Source of the DNA: RUG11462 sp045649405
GTDB lineage: Bacteria > Bacillota > Clostridia > Oscillospirales > Acutalibacteraceae
Direction: 5' to 3'
Assembly: GCA_045649405.1 (NCBI GenBank)
Contig: JAZRPW010000055.1
Span: forward strand, 1 to 21,540
Length of the DNA stretch: 21,540 bases
Both the position numbers and the translations under genes were made by a program. The notes under the pieces were generated by a model. That model was not told the DNA's origin and did not search any database. It worked only from the letters and a program-made list of their open reading frames with translations. Positions 1-5,215 of this stretch are shown here, one piece after another. How positions within the stretch are numbered: position 1 is the first letter of the stretch; every line of letters starts with the position of its first letter.

Positions 1-55
1 TCGTGCCGAAAATACTTGGTGGGCGACCGCCTGGAAAGATAGGTAAATGCCAACA
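1..55 (+). rRNA. rrf: 5S rRNA, 3' part only
   Basis: The first bases read like the 3' half of a bacterial 5S rRNA. There is a GCCGAAAATAC segment, then GGTGGGCGACCGCC (loop-E/helix-IV region), then a GGTAAATGCC 3' strand that would close helix I with the missing 5' end. The end near 55 is approximate. It lies just before a tRNA gene, as expected for the tail of an rRNA operon. The 5' part lies outside the window. Confidence 0.85.
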
Positions 56-62
56 CATATAT

Positions 63-138
63 TCCTCTATAGCTCAGTTGGTAGAGCATGCGGCTGTTAA
101 CCGCAGGGTCGTTGGTTCGAGTCCAACTGGGGGAGCCA
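63..138 (+). tRNA. tRNA-Asn (anticodon GTT)
   Basis: A complete cloverleaf can be read. The acceptor stem TCCTCTA (63-69) pairs with TGGGGGA (128-134), with two G-U pairs. The D-arm is GCTC/GAGC and the anticodon stem is TGCGG/CCGCA around loop CTGTTAA, with anticodon GTT at 96-98. The T-arm is GTTGG/CCAAC with TTCGAGT. Discriminator G135 is followed by an encoded CCA (136-138). It sits 7 nt after the 5S rRNA end and is probably co-transcribed with the rRNA operon. Confidence 0.97.
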
Positions 139-175
139 AAACAAAAAGCACACCAAAAGGTGTGCTTTTTGTTTT
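138..175 (+). terminator. Intrinsic terminator of the rRNA/tRNA operon
   Basis: A perfect 17-bp inverted repeat (138-154 and 159-175) surrounds an AAAA loop. The core is GCACACC/GGTGTGC, flanked by A- and T-tracts that make it potentially bidirectional. It begins at the last base of the tRNA. The same CACACC-N4-GGTGTG core recurs in three other terminators of this window. Confidence 0.93.
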
Positions 176-208
176 ATCTTCTTTATTTGTATCTAGCCAA
201 TGACTTTG

Positions 209-234
209 CCTTAACAGATGCATTGCTGTTAAGG
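209..234. promoter_or_regulatory. Perfect 9-bp dyad upstream of a promoter
   Basis: CCTTAACAG (209-217) and CTGTTAAGG (226-234) are perfect inverted repeats separated by 8 nt. The dyad ends 2 nt before the -35 hexamer of the next promoter. That position suits an operator or activator site. A weak hairpin terminator is the alternative, because a T-rich stretch follows. No regulator can be assigned from sequence. Confidence 0.45.
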
Positions 235-236
235 TA

Positions 237-265
237 TTGCATTTTTATTTCCAATATGCTACAAT
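237..265 (+). promoter_or_regulatory. Sigma-A-type promoter for the 282-1162 gene pair
   Basis: TTGCAT (237-242), a 17-nt spacer and TACAAT (260-265) form a good vegetative promoter. It would start transcription just ahead of the ribosome binding site GGTGG and the ATG at 282. The 30-nt stretch 237-266 is nearly the same as the promoter at 4472-4501, with about 25 of 30 positions identical. Confidence 0.7.
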
Positions 266-281
266 GCAAACGGGTGGTATT

Positions 282-599
282 ATGAAAGAGAAAACTAAAA
301 AGACCTACAGTTTAATAACATTATGGATTGTGTTAGGTGTTACAATTGTTTTGGGCAATTTTGTATTTAGTTTTATTATCGGTGGAAGTGCGATGAATGG
401 CTATGTTGAAAGTGGCAGTTATTTTATAGTTTCGAAATTCACCGATGATTTATATATTGAAGTTTCAAAAACAATTTGGATTATTAGCAAAGTGTGGGGA
501 TTTTTATTTTATATATTTATTCCACTTACACCTATAGGTGCTTTTGTTATTTCAAGTATTCAAAAGAAGATTGAGCGTAGAAAAAATAGATTAGAATAG
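282..599 (+). CDS. Small two-TM membrane protein, unknown function
   Basis: This gene encodes 105 residues, and I do not recognise its function. The ATG at 282 is chosen over an upstream ATG at 237 because the upstream one lies in the promoter -35 region, whereas 282 follows a GGTGGTATT ribosome-binding context. The same context precedes the next gene. Two hydrophobic segments are visible, at about residues 10-33 and 65-90. Between them is a polar stretch with a G-Y-V-E-S-G-S-Y motif and an E-V-S-K-T-I-W segment. The C-terminus is strongly basic (KKIERRKNR), suggesting a cytoplasmic tail. It is followed after 14 nt by a lipoprotein gene and shares its promoter and terminator, so the two probably form an operon. 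Confidence 0.75.
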   Translation: MKEKTKKTYSLITLWIVLGVTIVLGNFVFSFIIGGSAMNGYVESGSYFIVSKFTDDLYIEVSKTIWIISKVWGFLFYIFIPLTPIGAFVISSIQKKIERRKNRLE

Positions 600-613
600 T
601 ATCAGGTGGTATT

Positions 614-1162
614 ATGAAAAAACTTATTACATTACTTTTTACCTTCATTATTGCGTTTTCTTTAGCAAGTTGCTCAAGCGATGCATTTGGACATATTGTA
701 TATACAAACATCAATGATTATAGTAAGATTTTTGAGTTGACTGAAATTCGCTTTGATGAAGATGCGTTTGAGTTGTTCCCACAAGAAATAAAGGCACCTG
801 AAAATGCAGAATTTTATTGTGAGTGGGAATTGGGCGTTGTTGGTAGTTCGAAAACTGAAATTTGTTTATCCGTAAATTATACTGATGCGGATTACAAAGT
901 TGAAATAGACCGTTTGAAATCTTTAGCTGATAATAAAATTGTTTATGATGTAAAGAATTTTAAATATCCTGCATATGTTACTATTTTAGATTTTAAGAAT
1001 ACAAACTATTACGCTCTTGTTGATGAACAAAATAAAACAATTCATTATGTTTTATTGCAAATTATTAATGAAGATGAAATTGATATAAATAAAAACTTAA
1101 TTCCAAATAATTATGGGGAATTGGGAGAAATTAAAGATATTAGTTTTAATGTATATGAATAG
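614..1162 (+). CDS. Predicted lipoprotein, unknown function
   Basis: This encodes 182 residues. The N-terminus MKKLITLLFTF, a hydrophobic stretch and the lipobox L-A-S-C at residues 17-20 form a lipoprotein signal peptide, so the mature protein should be anchored on the outer face of the membrane. The rest is soluble, acidic, and lacks any motif I recognise. It contains the segments L-F-P-Q-E-I-K and C-E-W-E-L and an alternating hydrophobic pattern suggesting beta structure. The ribosome binding site is AGGTGG, and the start is unambiguous. The signal peptide is very similar to that of the lipoprotein at 4520. It is the second gene of a two-gene unit with the small membrane protein at 282, and a strong terminator follows immediately. 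Confidence 0.8.
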   Translation: MKKLITLLFTFIIAFSLASCSSDAFGHIVYTNINDYSKIFELTEIRFDEDAFELFPQEIKAPENAEFYCEWELGVVGSSKTEICLSVNYTDADYKVEIDRLKSLADNKIVYDVKNFKYPAYVTILDFKNTNYYALVDEQNKTIHYVLLQIINEDEIDINKNLIPNNYGELGEIKDISFNVYE

Positions 1163-1202
1163 CAAAACAAAAAGCACACCTTTTGGTGTGCTTTTTGTTT
1201 TG
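1163..1202 (+). terminator. Intrinsic terminator, bidirectional type
   Basis: A perfect 18-bp inverted repeat (1163-1180 and 1185-1202) surrounds a TTTT loop. The core is GCACACC/GGTGTGC with flanking A/T tracts. It starts at the base after the stop codon of the 614 gene and has the same stem as the terminator at 138. Confidence 0.93.
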
Positions 1203-1273
1203 TTATATTTGAATACAACACAACTATTTCTTTTAGTGGGGTTGTTGATAAATGCCCTTAAAATTATTAAAAA

Positions 1274-1302
1274 TTGACATTTATAAACTCTTATTATATA
1301 CT
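1274..1302 (+). promoter_or_regulatory. Near-consensus sigma-A promoter for a structured RNA
   Basis: TTGACA (1274-1279), a 17-nt spacer and TATACT (1297-1302) make this the closest match to the vegetative consensus in the accessory block. The expected start of transcription, 6-8 nt after the -10, falls at about 1308-1310. That is the first base of a helix pairing the RNA 5' end with its distal part (see the ncRNA at 1309). The next ATG is about 240 nt away, so the transcript has a long untranslated leader. Confidence 0.75.
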
Positions 1303-1308
1303 AAATAT

Positions 1309-1529
1309 GCCAAACAAATTTTATAGTTAGAATTAGTGGTATCTTTTTCTTTTTTTACAAAGAATTATATGCCCTTTGTTTTGACACACTATTTTTATGG
1401 GTTGGTAAAACCGCAAACTCCATTGAATAGTGTGTCAGAGATACTCTAATTCTATTTGATTTGTTTGGCGACAATCGGAGTTTGCGTTTTTCGGTGTGGG
1501 CAACTTCGGTTGCTCACACTTTTTGTTTT
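1309..1529 (+). ncRNA. Highly structured leader or stand-alone ncRNA, class not recognised
   Basis: This gene-free stretch pairs extensively with itself. GCCAAACAAAT (1309-1319) pairs perfectly with 1459-1469. TAGAATTAG (1328-1336) pairs with 1446-1454, and GTATCT (1339-1344) with 1439-1444. ACAAAG (1357-1362) pairs with CTTTGT (1374-1379), and TGACACACTATT (1382-1393) with 1426-1437. The inside of the last hairpin can also pair (GGT 1404-1406 with ACC 1410-1412). The result is a long closing stem, a junction and two arms. CGCAAACTCC inside the second arm (1412-1421) is perfectly complementary to 1477-1486, outside the closing stem, which would make a pseudoknot. A terminator follows at 1494-1529, 1 nt before the AGGAG of the next gene. 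A riboswitch-like leader or an independent ncRNA are both possible. I do not recognise T-box, 6S or other common classes. Confidence 0.6.
1494..1529 (+). terminator. UUCG-loop terminator just before a ribosome binding site
   Basis: GTGTGGGCAAC (1494-1504) pairs with GTTGCTCACAC (1509-1519) over 11 bp with one G-U pair and a stable TTCG loop. A TTTTTGTTTT tract follows. It ends directly before AAGGAG (1530-1535), the ribosome binding site of the gene at 1546. That arrangement is typical of transcription attenuators and of riboswitch expression platforms. Confidence 0.88.
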
Positions 1530-1545
1530 AAGGAGATAAAGAATT

Positions 1546-2211
1546 ATGGAAACAGATAAGATAAGTAATTATTCTGATTTAGTAAAGTATCGAAGAAAAG
1601 GTATAATTTTGCCTTTGATTTTCACAGGTATTTTTGAAATCTTACTAATAATAGGAATTGTGATTTTATGTATAACTGATATGTTTATAAATCACTTTGT
1701 TTTTTATTTAATAATTGTTTGCGTGGCATTTATACCTATTGTAATGTTAAAACCTTTTTCGTTTGTCAATGATAAAAACTATGTTGGAAAAGTTGAAAAA
1801 ATTGAATATAAAGAACTTATAAGCGAAGACAGGCAAATACCAGTTGGTCATATAAATGGTATTGGTGATTTACAAGACGAGCGTTCTAATGAGCATATTG
1901 ATTGTTGGCAAAAAATTATTATAAACACCGATGATAATAAAAAAGTTATTTACGATGCAAAGCTTGATGTTGGTAAAACTCATCAAGACGAGGGAATACC
2001 TGTTGGCTCTTTTGAGGCAAAAAAGTATGTTGTTTCTTCGTTATTAGACTATTACAAAGTTGGAGATGAAGTTGAGCATTTTTCGGGATTTTATTATAAT
2101 AAAAAGAAGAATTTAAAACCAAATGAAAAGAATATTTGTATTATCTGTGGAGCATTAAACATACCGAAAGATGATGTGTGCGCGAATTGCGGACATTCAA
2201 TTGTGAAGTAA
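1546..2211 (+). CDS. Two-TM membrane protein with C-terminal zinc ribbon
   Basis: This encodes 221 residues, of unknown function. Two transmembrane segments at about residues 20-42 and 48-68 leave most of the protein as a soluble domain. The last 25 residues form a zinc ribbon with C198-x2-C201 and C212-x2-C215, of the C-x-x-C-G type common at the ends of clostridial membrane proteins. The positions of the segments place the zinc ribbon and the soluble domain on the same side, probably the cytoplasm. The start follows AAGGAG with 10-nt spacing. The gene lies behind a terminator and a structured leader, so expression is probably controlled by attenuation. The lipoprotein gene at 2224 follows after 12 nt, in an apparent two-gene operon. 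Confidence 0.82.
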   Translation: METDKISNYSDLVKYRRKGIILPLIFTGIFEILLIIGIVILCITDMFINHFVFYLIIVCVAFIPIVMLKPFSFVNDKNYVGKVEKIEYKELISEDRQIPVGHINGIGDLQDERSNEHIDCWQKIIINTDDNKKVIYDAKLDVGKTHQDEGIPVGSFEAKKYVVSSLLDYYKVGDEVEHFSGFYYNKKKNLKPNEKNICIICGALNIPKDDVCANCGHSIVK

Positions 2212-2223
2212 AGGAGATATTTT

Positions 2224-3105
2224 ATGAAAAAAATAGTTTCTTATGTTTTGATAGTGTTGATGTTATTATCATTTGTTGGTTGCAATGGTAATGAAGAAAA
2301 TGGGAACAGTGTGATTGATGAAATTCAATCCGCTAAATCAGTTCAAACAGTTGAAGAATATGAGTTTACTGCAAACTCATTGCAAGGCTATAAAGCATAT
2401 AACATTATGTTCAAATCAAATGAGTTGAATATTTGCAGTTATTTGTCAATGCCTAAAAGTTATAGTGAGTTGGGCTGTCCTACTATTATTTATCTTCCAG
2501 GTAGTATGCCAAGTCATGAAAATTCTGCTCAAAAATTCACGATGTTTGGCGCGATAACTTTTACAATGGTAATGCGAGGCTCCCAGCCTAGCGAAGGTCA
2601 AAAAGATTTAGGCGATGATGATTACAATGACACTAAAATTTTATATGATATAGTTCAAAATTTAAGTTTTGTTGATACAGACAATTTATATGTAATTGCA
2701 TCATCAGAACAGTCTATAAATGCATTAAAATTATGCGCAGATTACGATAACATCAAAGGTTTGGTTTTGGATTCGCCAATAGTAGATTTATCAAAAATGT
2801 ATGAGTTAAGCCCTGATATGATGAAAGAATATTTCGATGAGATTTTGGGTGGTTCACCTAAAGATATACCACAAGAATATTTAGATAGAAGCGCAATCAA
2901 CTTTGTTGATAAAATAAAATGCCCGGTTCTTGCAATGGATTACGAATTGGGTGGTGTAACTGCAGTCACAAGTAGGCTTACTAAAGATTTTATAAACAAA
3001 CTTAAAAAACAAGGTGTAAAAGCCGAGTTTAAATTTATTGAAGAGCCAGGAGCAGATTATTCAGGTCAAGCTTTAATCGAAGCAATAGAGTTTATCGGAT
3101 TATAA
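2224..3105 (+). CDS. Lipoprotein with degenerate S9-like alpha/beta-hydrolase fold
   Basis: This encodes 293 residues, exported and lipid-anchored: a hydrophobic signal and the lipobox S-F-V-G-C end at Cys20. The body resembles prolyl-oligopeptidase-like (S9/dienelactone-hydrolase) folds. Signs are YLPGS near 90-94 (oxyanion strand), M-R-G-S-Q-P-S-E-G near 117-125, a nucleophile-elbow-like A-S-S-E-Q-S at 159-164, and a C-P-V-L strand near 233-236. The key residues are unusual. The elbow glycines are replaced by Ala159, Gln163 and Ser164. The usual H-G-x-x-D after the C-P-V-L strand reads D-Y-E-L-G-G, so the catalytic Asp is absent. The expected Gly-His near 277 reads A-D. It may therefore be a non-catalytic binding protein. 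It has a strong ribosome binding site (AAGGAG), and a terminator follows the stop. Confidence 0.7.
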   Translation: MKKIVSYVLIVLMLLSFVGCNGNEENGNSVIDEIQSAKSVQTVEEYEFTANSLQGYKAYNIMFKSNELNICSYLSMPKSYSELGCPTIIYLPGSMPSHENSAQKFTMFGAITFTMVMRGSQPSEGQKDLGDDDYNDTKILYDIVQNLSFVDTDNLYVIASSEQSINALKLCADYDNIKGLVLDSPIVDLSKMYELSPDMMKEYFDEILGGSPKDIPQEYLDRSAINFVDKIKCPVLAMDYELGGVTAVTSRLTKDFINKLKKQGVKAEFKFIEEPGADYSGQALIEAIEFIGL

Positions 3106-3109
3106 CAAC

Positions 3110-3138
3110 AAAAACCACACCTTATGGTGTGGTTTTTT
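3110..3138 (+). terminator. Intrinsic terminator
   Basis: AAAAACCACACC (3110-3121) pairs with GGTGTGGTTTTT (3126-3137) around a TTAT loop, and six Ts end at 3138. It lies 5 nt after the stop codon of the gene at 2224 and shares the CACACC-N4-GGTGTG core with three other terminators here. Confidence 0.92.
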
Positions 3139-3141
3139 ATA

Positions 3142-3170
3142 TTGACACGAAAAGTATCGCTTTTGATACT
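3142..3170 (+). promoter_or_regulatory. Promoter with an operator-like dyad overlapping the -10
   Basis: TTGACA (3142-3147), a 17-nt spacer and GATACT (3165-3170) form a promoter for the PAP2/HTH gene pair. AGTATC (3153-3158) and GATACT (3165-3170) are perfect inverted repeats 6 nt apart, and the second arm is the -10 hexamer itself. A protein bound here would block RNA polymerase. The HTH regulator encoded two genes downstream is the natural candidate (inference). Confidence 0.6.
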
Positions 3171-3234
3171 CAAAAAATCTTTATCTTTTTCACTTTTTCT
3201 GTTATGTTGTTTAAAAAGAAAGGTGGAAAATAAA

Positions 3235-3891
3235 TTGAAGAAGAATTTTTGTTTTAGTTTAATATTTATAAATTTATTTTGCTTATTTACTATGTTTATA
3301 CAAACAATTGATGTAAAACCGATTGGCATAAATAAAACTAATGTTGGTTTTGCAACACTTAACAGTTGGTTTCACTCGTTGACAGGTGTTAATATGACGT
3401 TGTATAATATAACCGATTGGTTGGGACTTGTGCCAATTTTTGTTTGTATGATTTTTGGGTTTGTTGGTCTTGCTCAACTTATAAAACGAAAAAGTTTATT
3501 GAAAGTTGATTTTGATATTATTATTTTAGGGGTATATTACATAATAGTTATAATTTTCTATTTAATTTTTGAAATGATACCTATAAACTATAGACCAATT
3601 TTTATAAATGGATTCGCAGAGTGTTCTTATCCATCATCAACAACATTGCTTGTTTTAAGTGTTATGCCAACTCTTGTTTTTCAAACGAACAAAAGAGTTA
3701 AAAAGAATATTTTGAAAAGAATTGTTTTGTGTTTTTCAATTGCGTTTTCTGTATGTATGGTAATCGGCAGACTTATATCAGGCGTTCATTGGATTACAGA
3801 TATAATAGGTGCGTGTCTTATAAGCGCAGGGTTGTATTATTTTTATAAGGGGATTGTTTTATGGAATTTGGCGAAAAACTTCAAAATTTGA
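3235..3891 (+). CDS. PAP2-superfamily membrane protein, variant active site
   Basis: This encodes 218 residues from a TTG start at 3235. The TTG is chosen because AGGTGG lies 8 nt upstream; the open frame continues further back, but through the promoter and terminator. About six hydrophobic segments are visible. PAP2 motifs occur in order: N-Y-R-P (118-121), Y-P-S-S-T (132-136) and R179-x5-H185-x3-D189. The family normally removes phosphate from lipid phosphates such as phosphatidate or undecaprenyl-PP at the outer membrane face. In the second motif the usual P-S-G-H reads P-S-S-T, so the histidine is missing while the nucleophilic His185 and Asp189 remain. Activity may therefore be altered. 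The 3' end overlaps the HTH gene by 31 nt, which points to translational coupling. Confidence 0.8.
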   Translation: MKKNFCFSLIFINLFCLFTMFIQTIDVKPIGINKTNVGFATLNSWFHSLTGVNMTLYNITDWLGLVPIFVCMIFGFVGLAQLIKRKSLLKVDFDIIILGVYYIIVIIFYLIFEMIPINYRPIFINGFAECSYPSSTTLLVLSVMPTLVFQTNKRVKKNILKRIVLCFSIAFSVCMVIGRLISGVHWITDIIGACLISAGLYYFYKGIVLWNLAKNFKI

Positions 3892-4466
3892 GAAAAACAA
3901 GGGGGATAACTCAAGAAGAATTAGCTGAAAGTTTGTTTGTATCAAGAACAGCAGTGTCAAAATGGGAGTCTGGTAGAGGATATCCAAATATAAATGCATT
4001 GCAAGATATATCAAAGTTTTTCTCTGTAACAATTGATGAATTGTTATCTGGCGAAAATTTGCTTTGTATTGCCAAAAATGAAAACAAAGCTAATATTATA
4101 AAAATGTGTGATTTAATGTTTGCTATTATCGATTTATTTTGGCTTTTAGCTATTGTTTTGCCACTTTATCCGAATAAAATAGGTGATTTTGTTTATTCTG
4201 TGAATTTGTTTGATTATCAACAAAATTTTCAAATTATATATCTTGTTTTGTTTGACTTTATGATAGTTTTTGGGATTTTTGAGTTGATGACTTTAAAGGT
4301 TAAAACAAAAATTCCAAAAGTAATTATTATGATTTCTTTAACGCTAAATGTGTTGGCTATAACTTTTCTTGCGCTAACAAGAGTGGTTTACGCAGTAGTT
4401 ATCTCACTTTTGTTTTTAATAATAAAATGCGCAGTTGTTTTTAAAAAGGTAAAAGTAGGTTTATAA
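3861..4466 (+). CDS. XRE-family HTH regulator with membrane C-terminus
   Basis: This encodes 201 residues. Residues 5-60 form an XRE/Cro-CI helix-turn-helix domain, with I-T-Q-E-E-L-A then V-S-R-T-A-V-S-K-W-E-S-G-R-G-Y-P, typical of clostridial XRE regulators. After a short linker come about four transmembrane segments (roughly 84-103, 124-145, 153-172 and 175-194). The regulator should therefore be held at the membrane and may sense a membrane or lipid signal. The ATG at 3861 follows AAGGGGA with 7-nt spacing and lies inside the 3' end of the PAP2 gene. The dyad over the promoter at 3142 could be its own operator, giving autoregulation. No terminator is obvious; the next promoter begins at 4472. 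Confidence 0.85.
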   Translation: MEFGEKLQNLRKTRGITQEELAESLFVSRTAVSKWESGRGYPNINALQDISKFFSVTIDELLSGENLLCIAKNENKANIIKMCDLMFAIIDLFWLLAIVLPLYPNKIGDFVYSVNLFDYQQNFQIIYLVLFDFMIVFGIFELMTLKVKTKIPKVIIMISLTLNVLAITFLALTRVVYAVVISLLFLIIKCAVVFKKVKVGL

Positions 4467-4471
4467 ATCCG

Positions 4472-4500
4472 TTGAATTTTCATTTTTAATATGATACAAT
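4472..4500 (+). promoter_or_regulatory. Sigma-A-type promoter, near-copy of the one at 237
   Basis: TTGAAT (4472-4477), a 17-nt spacer and TACAAT (4495-4500) form the promoter. The stretch 4472-4501 matches 237-266 at about 25 of 30 positions, including an identical AATATG-x-TACAATG end. Its -10 overlaps an in-frame ATG at 4499, which rules that ATG out as the start of the next gene. Confidence 0.7.
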
Positions 4501-4519
4501 GTTTTTAGGTGATGATATA

Positions 4520-4945
4520 GTGAAAAAGTTAATTTCTTTATTTTTAATATTTGTTATTGCTTTTTCTTTAGCAAGTTGTGGTGGCGATGTTTCTGATGTA
4601 AAAATTGATTATGGCAAATCAGAATTTTACACAAAAGAAGAGTTAGATGATGCAATTGAAGTTGTTTTTGAGGAGTTTAAAACTTGGAAAGGTTTGAAAA
4701 TGCTAACCATTTCATATACAACTGATGAACATAATTACGACATGCTTGGTTATGCTAATTCATTGGCAAAAAGTAAAAATCTTGTGCCAAATTTTACACA
4801 AGTAATTGAATTTAAAAGCGATTTATATGCTTCAAAATATGCTGGCTCAGAAGGTTTTAGCGATGGAATGGTTTATAACTGGGGCTGGATTCTTGCTCGT
4901 TCAAATGGTGGCAAATGGCATTTAATGTCTTGGGGCTACGCTTAA
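4520..4945 (+). CDS. Small predicted lipoprotein, unknown function
   Basis: This encodes 141 residues from a GTG start at 4520. The upstream in-frame ATG at 4499 lies within the promoter -10, while AGGTGAT sits 7 nt before the GTG. The signal peptide ends in the lipobox L-A-S-C (residues 17-20), and the mature protein begins G-G-D. The body starts with an I-D-Y-G-K-S-E-F-Y motif, has F-K-T-W-K-G and S-Y-T-T-D-E, and ends W-H-L-M-S-W-G-Y-A. From memory this pattern is shared by a set of uncharacterised secreted proteins in gut Firmicutes. The family name is not recalled, so no function is given. The full pattern is present and the gene looks intact. A 45-aa gene follows after 17 nt. Confidence 0.78.
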   Translation: MKKLISLFLIFVIAFSLASCGGDVSDVKIDYGKSEFYTKEELDDAIEVVFEEFKTWKGLKMLTISYTTDEHNYDMLGYANSLAKSKNLVPNFTQVIEFKSDLYASKYAGSEGFSDGMVYNWGWILARSNGGKWHLMSWGYA

Positions 4946-4962
4946 AAAATGAGGTATTTTTT

Positions 4963-5100
4963 ATGAAAAAAATTATATTAATCATATTGTTGATTATCCT
5001 TGTGGTCGCTTCAATTATCGTGTTCAATAATGAGAATATACCAGATGATTCTCTTCCAAAAGGATACAGTTTTGATGATGGAGGATATAAAATTAGATGA
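4963..5100 (+). CDS. 45-aa single-TM protein, possibly truncated
   Basis: The ATG at 4963 has GAGG upstream with 8-nt spacing, so translation is plausible; an open frame upstream belongs to the preceding gene's region. The protein is MKK plus a strongly hydrophobic segment (residues 4-22), then a short polar tail ending G-Y-K-I-R. The tail is short for an exported protein. The stop codon TGA (5098-5100) overlaps the first bases of a REP-like motif, so a longer original gene may have been cut off there. It could also be a genuine small membrane protein. It is probably in one unit with the lipoprotein at 4520. Confidence 0.5.
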   Translation: MKKIILIILLIILVVASIIVFNNENIPDDSLPKGYSFDDGGYKIR

Positions 5101-5118
5101 GACAAGAGAACCGTCCCC
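5099..5118. repeat. REP-like motif, partial
   Basis: GAGACAAGAGAACCGTCCCC matches, from memory, one half of a repeated motif scattered through Clostridia genomes (GACAA-x-AGAACCGTCCCC followed by its complement TTGTC). That motif is often near REP-associated or IS200-type transposases. Here the expected complementary half is absent; GTGGCTTG follows instead. No transposase is nearby, so this would be a solitary remnant. Confidence 0.45.
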
Positions 5119-5132
5119 GTGGCTTGAAATTT

Positions 5133-5168
5133 AAAAGTCTTTCTGTTTTCAGAAAGACTTTTCTTTTT
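5133..5168 (+). terminator. Intrinsic terminator
   Basis: AAAAGTCTTTCT (5133-5144) pairs with AGAAAGACTTTT (5151-5162) around GTTTTC, and a T-rich tail runs to 5168. It ends the 4520/4963 unit. Its stem differs from the CACACC-type terminators. Confidence 0.88.
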
Positions 5169-5196
5169 GTCAAAAATGTGTTATAATAAATATAAT
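5167..5196 (+). promoter_or_regulatory. Promoter for the acetyltransferase and ZIP genes
   Basis: TTGTCA (5167-5172), an 18-nt spacer and TATAAT (5191-5196) form the promoter. Its -35 overlaps the T-tract of the preceding terminator. A ribosome binding site AAAGGAG follows at about 5203-5209, ahead of the ATG at 5216. Confidence 0.7.
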
Positions 5197-5215
5197 AGTT
5201 ATAAAGGAGAAAGTT

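Noticed and set aside
3..203. Open frame of 66 codons at the window start, and an overlapping 65-codon frame from 88
   Set aside because: Both run across the 5S rRNA end, tRNA-Asn and terminator; they are chance frames.
1397..1421. Resemblance of GGGTTGGTAAAACCGC to the T-box core (GGGTGGTACCGCG)
   Set aside because: Extra bases break the motif, it is not placed in an antiterminator bulge, no specifier stem is seen, and the downstream genes are not amino-acid or tRNA-synthetase genes.
1309..1529. 6S RNA, or a retron-type ncRNA with paired ends
   Set aside because: A 6S RNA should be a rod with a symmetric central bubble, whereas this RNA has a junction with an arm on one side only. A retron needs a reverse transcriptase next to it, and none is present.
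63..5120. Accessory block as an island integrated at tRNA-Asn
   Set aside because: No integrase, no phage genes and no repeat of the tRNA 3' end were found by eye at the other border.
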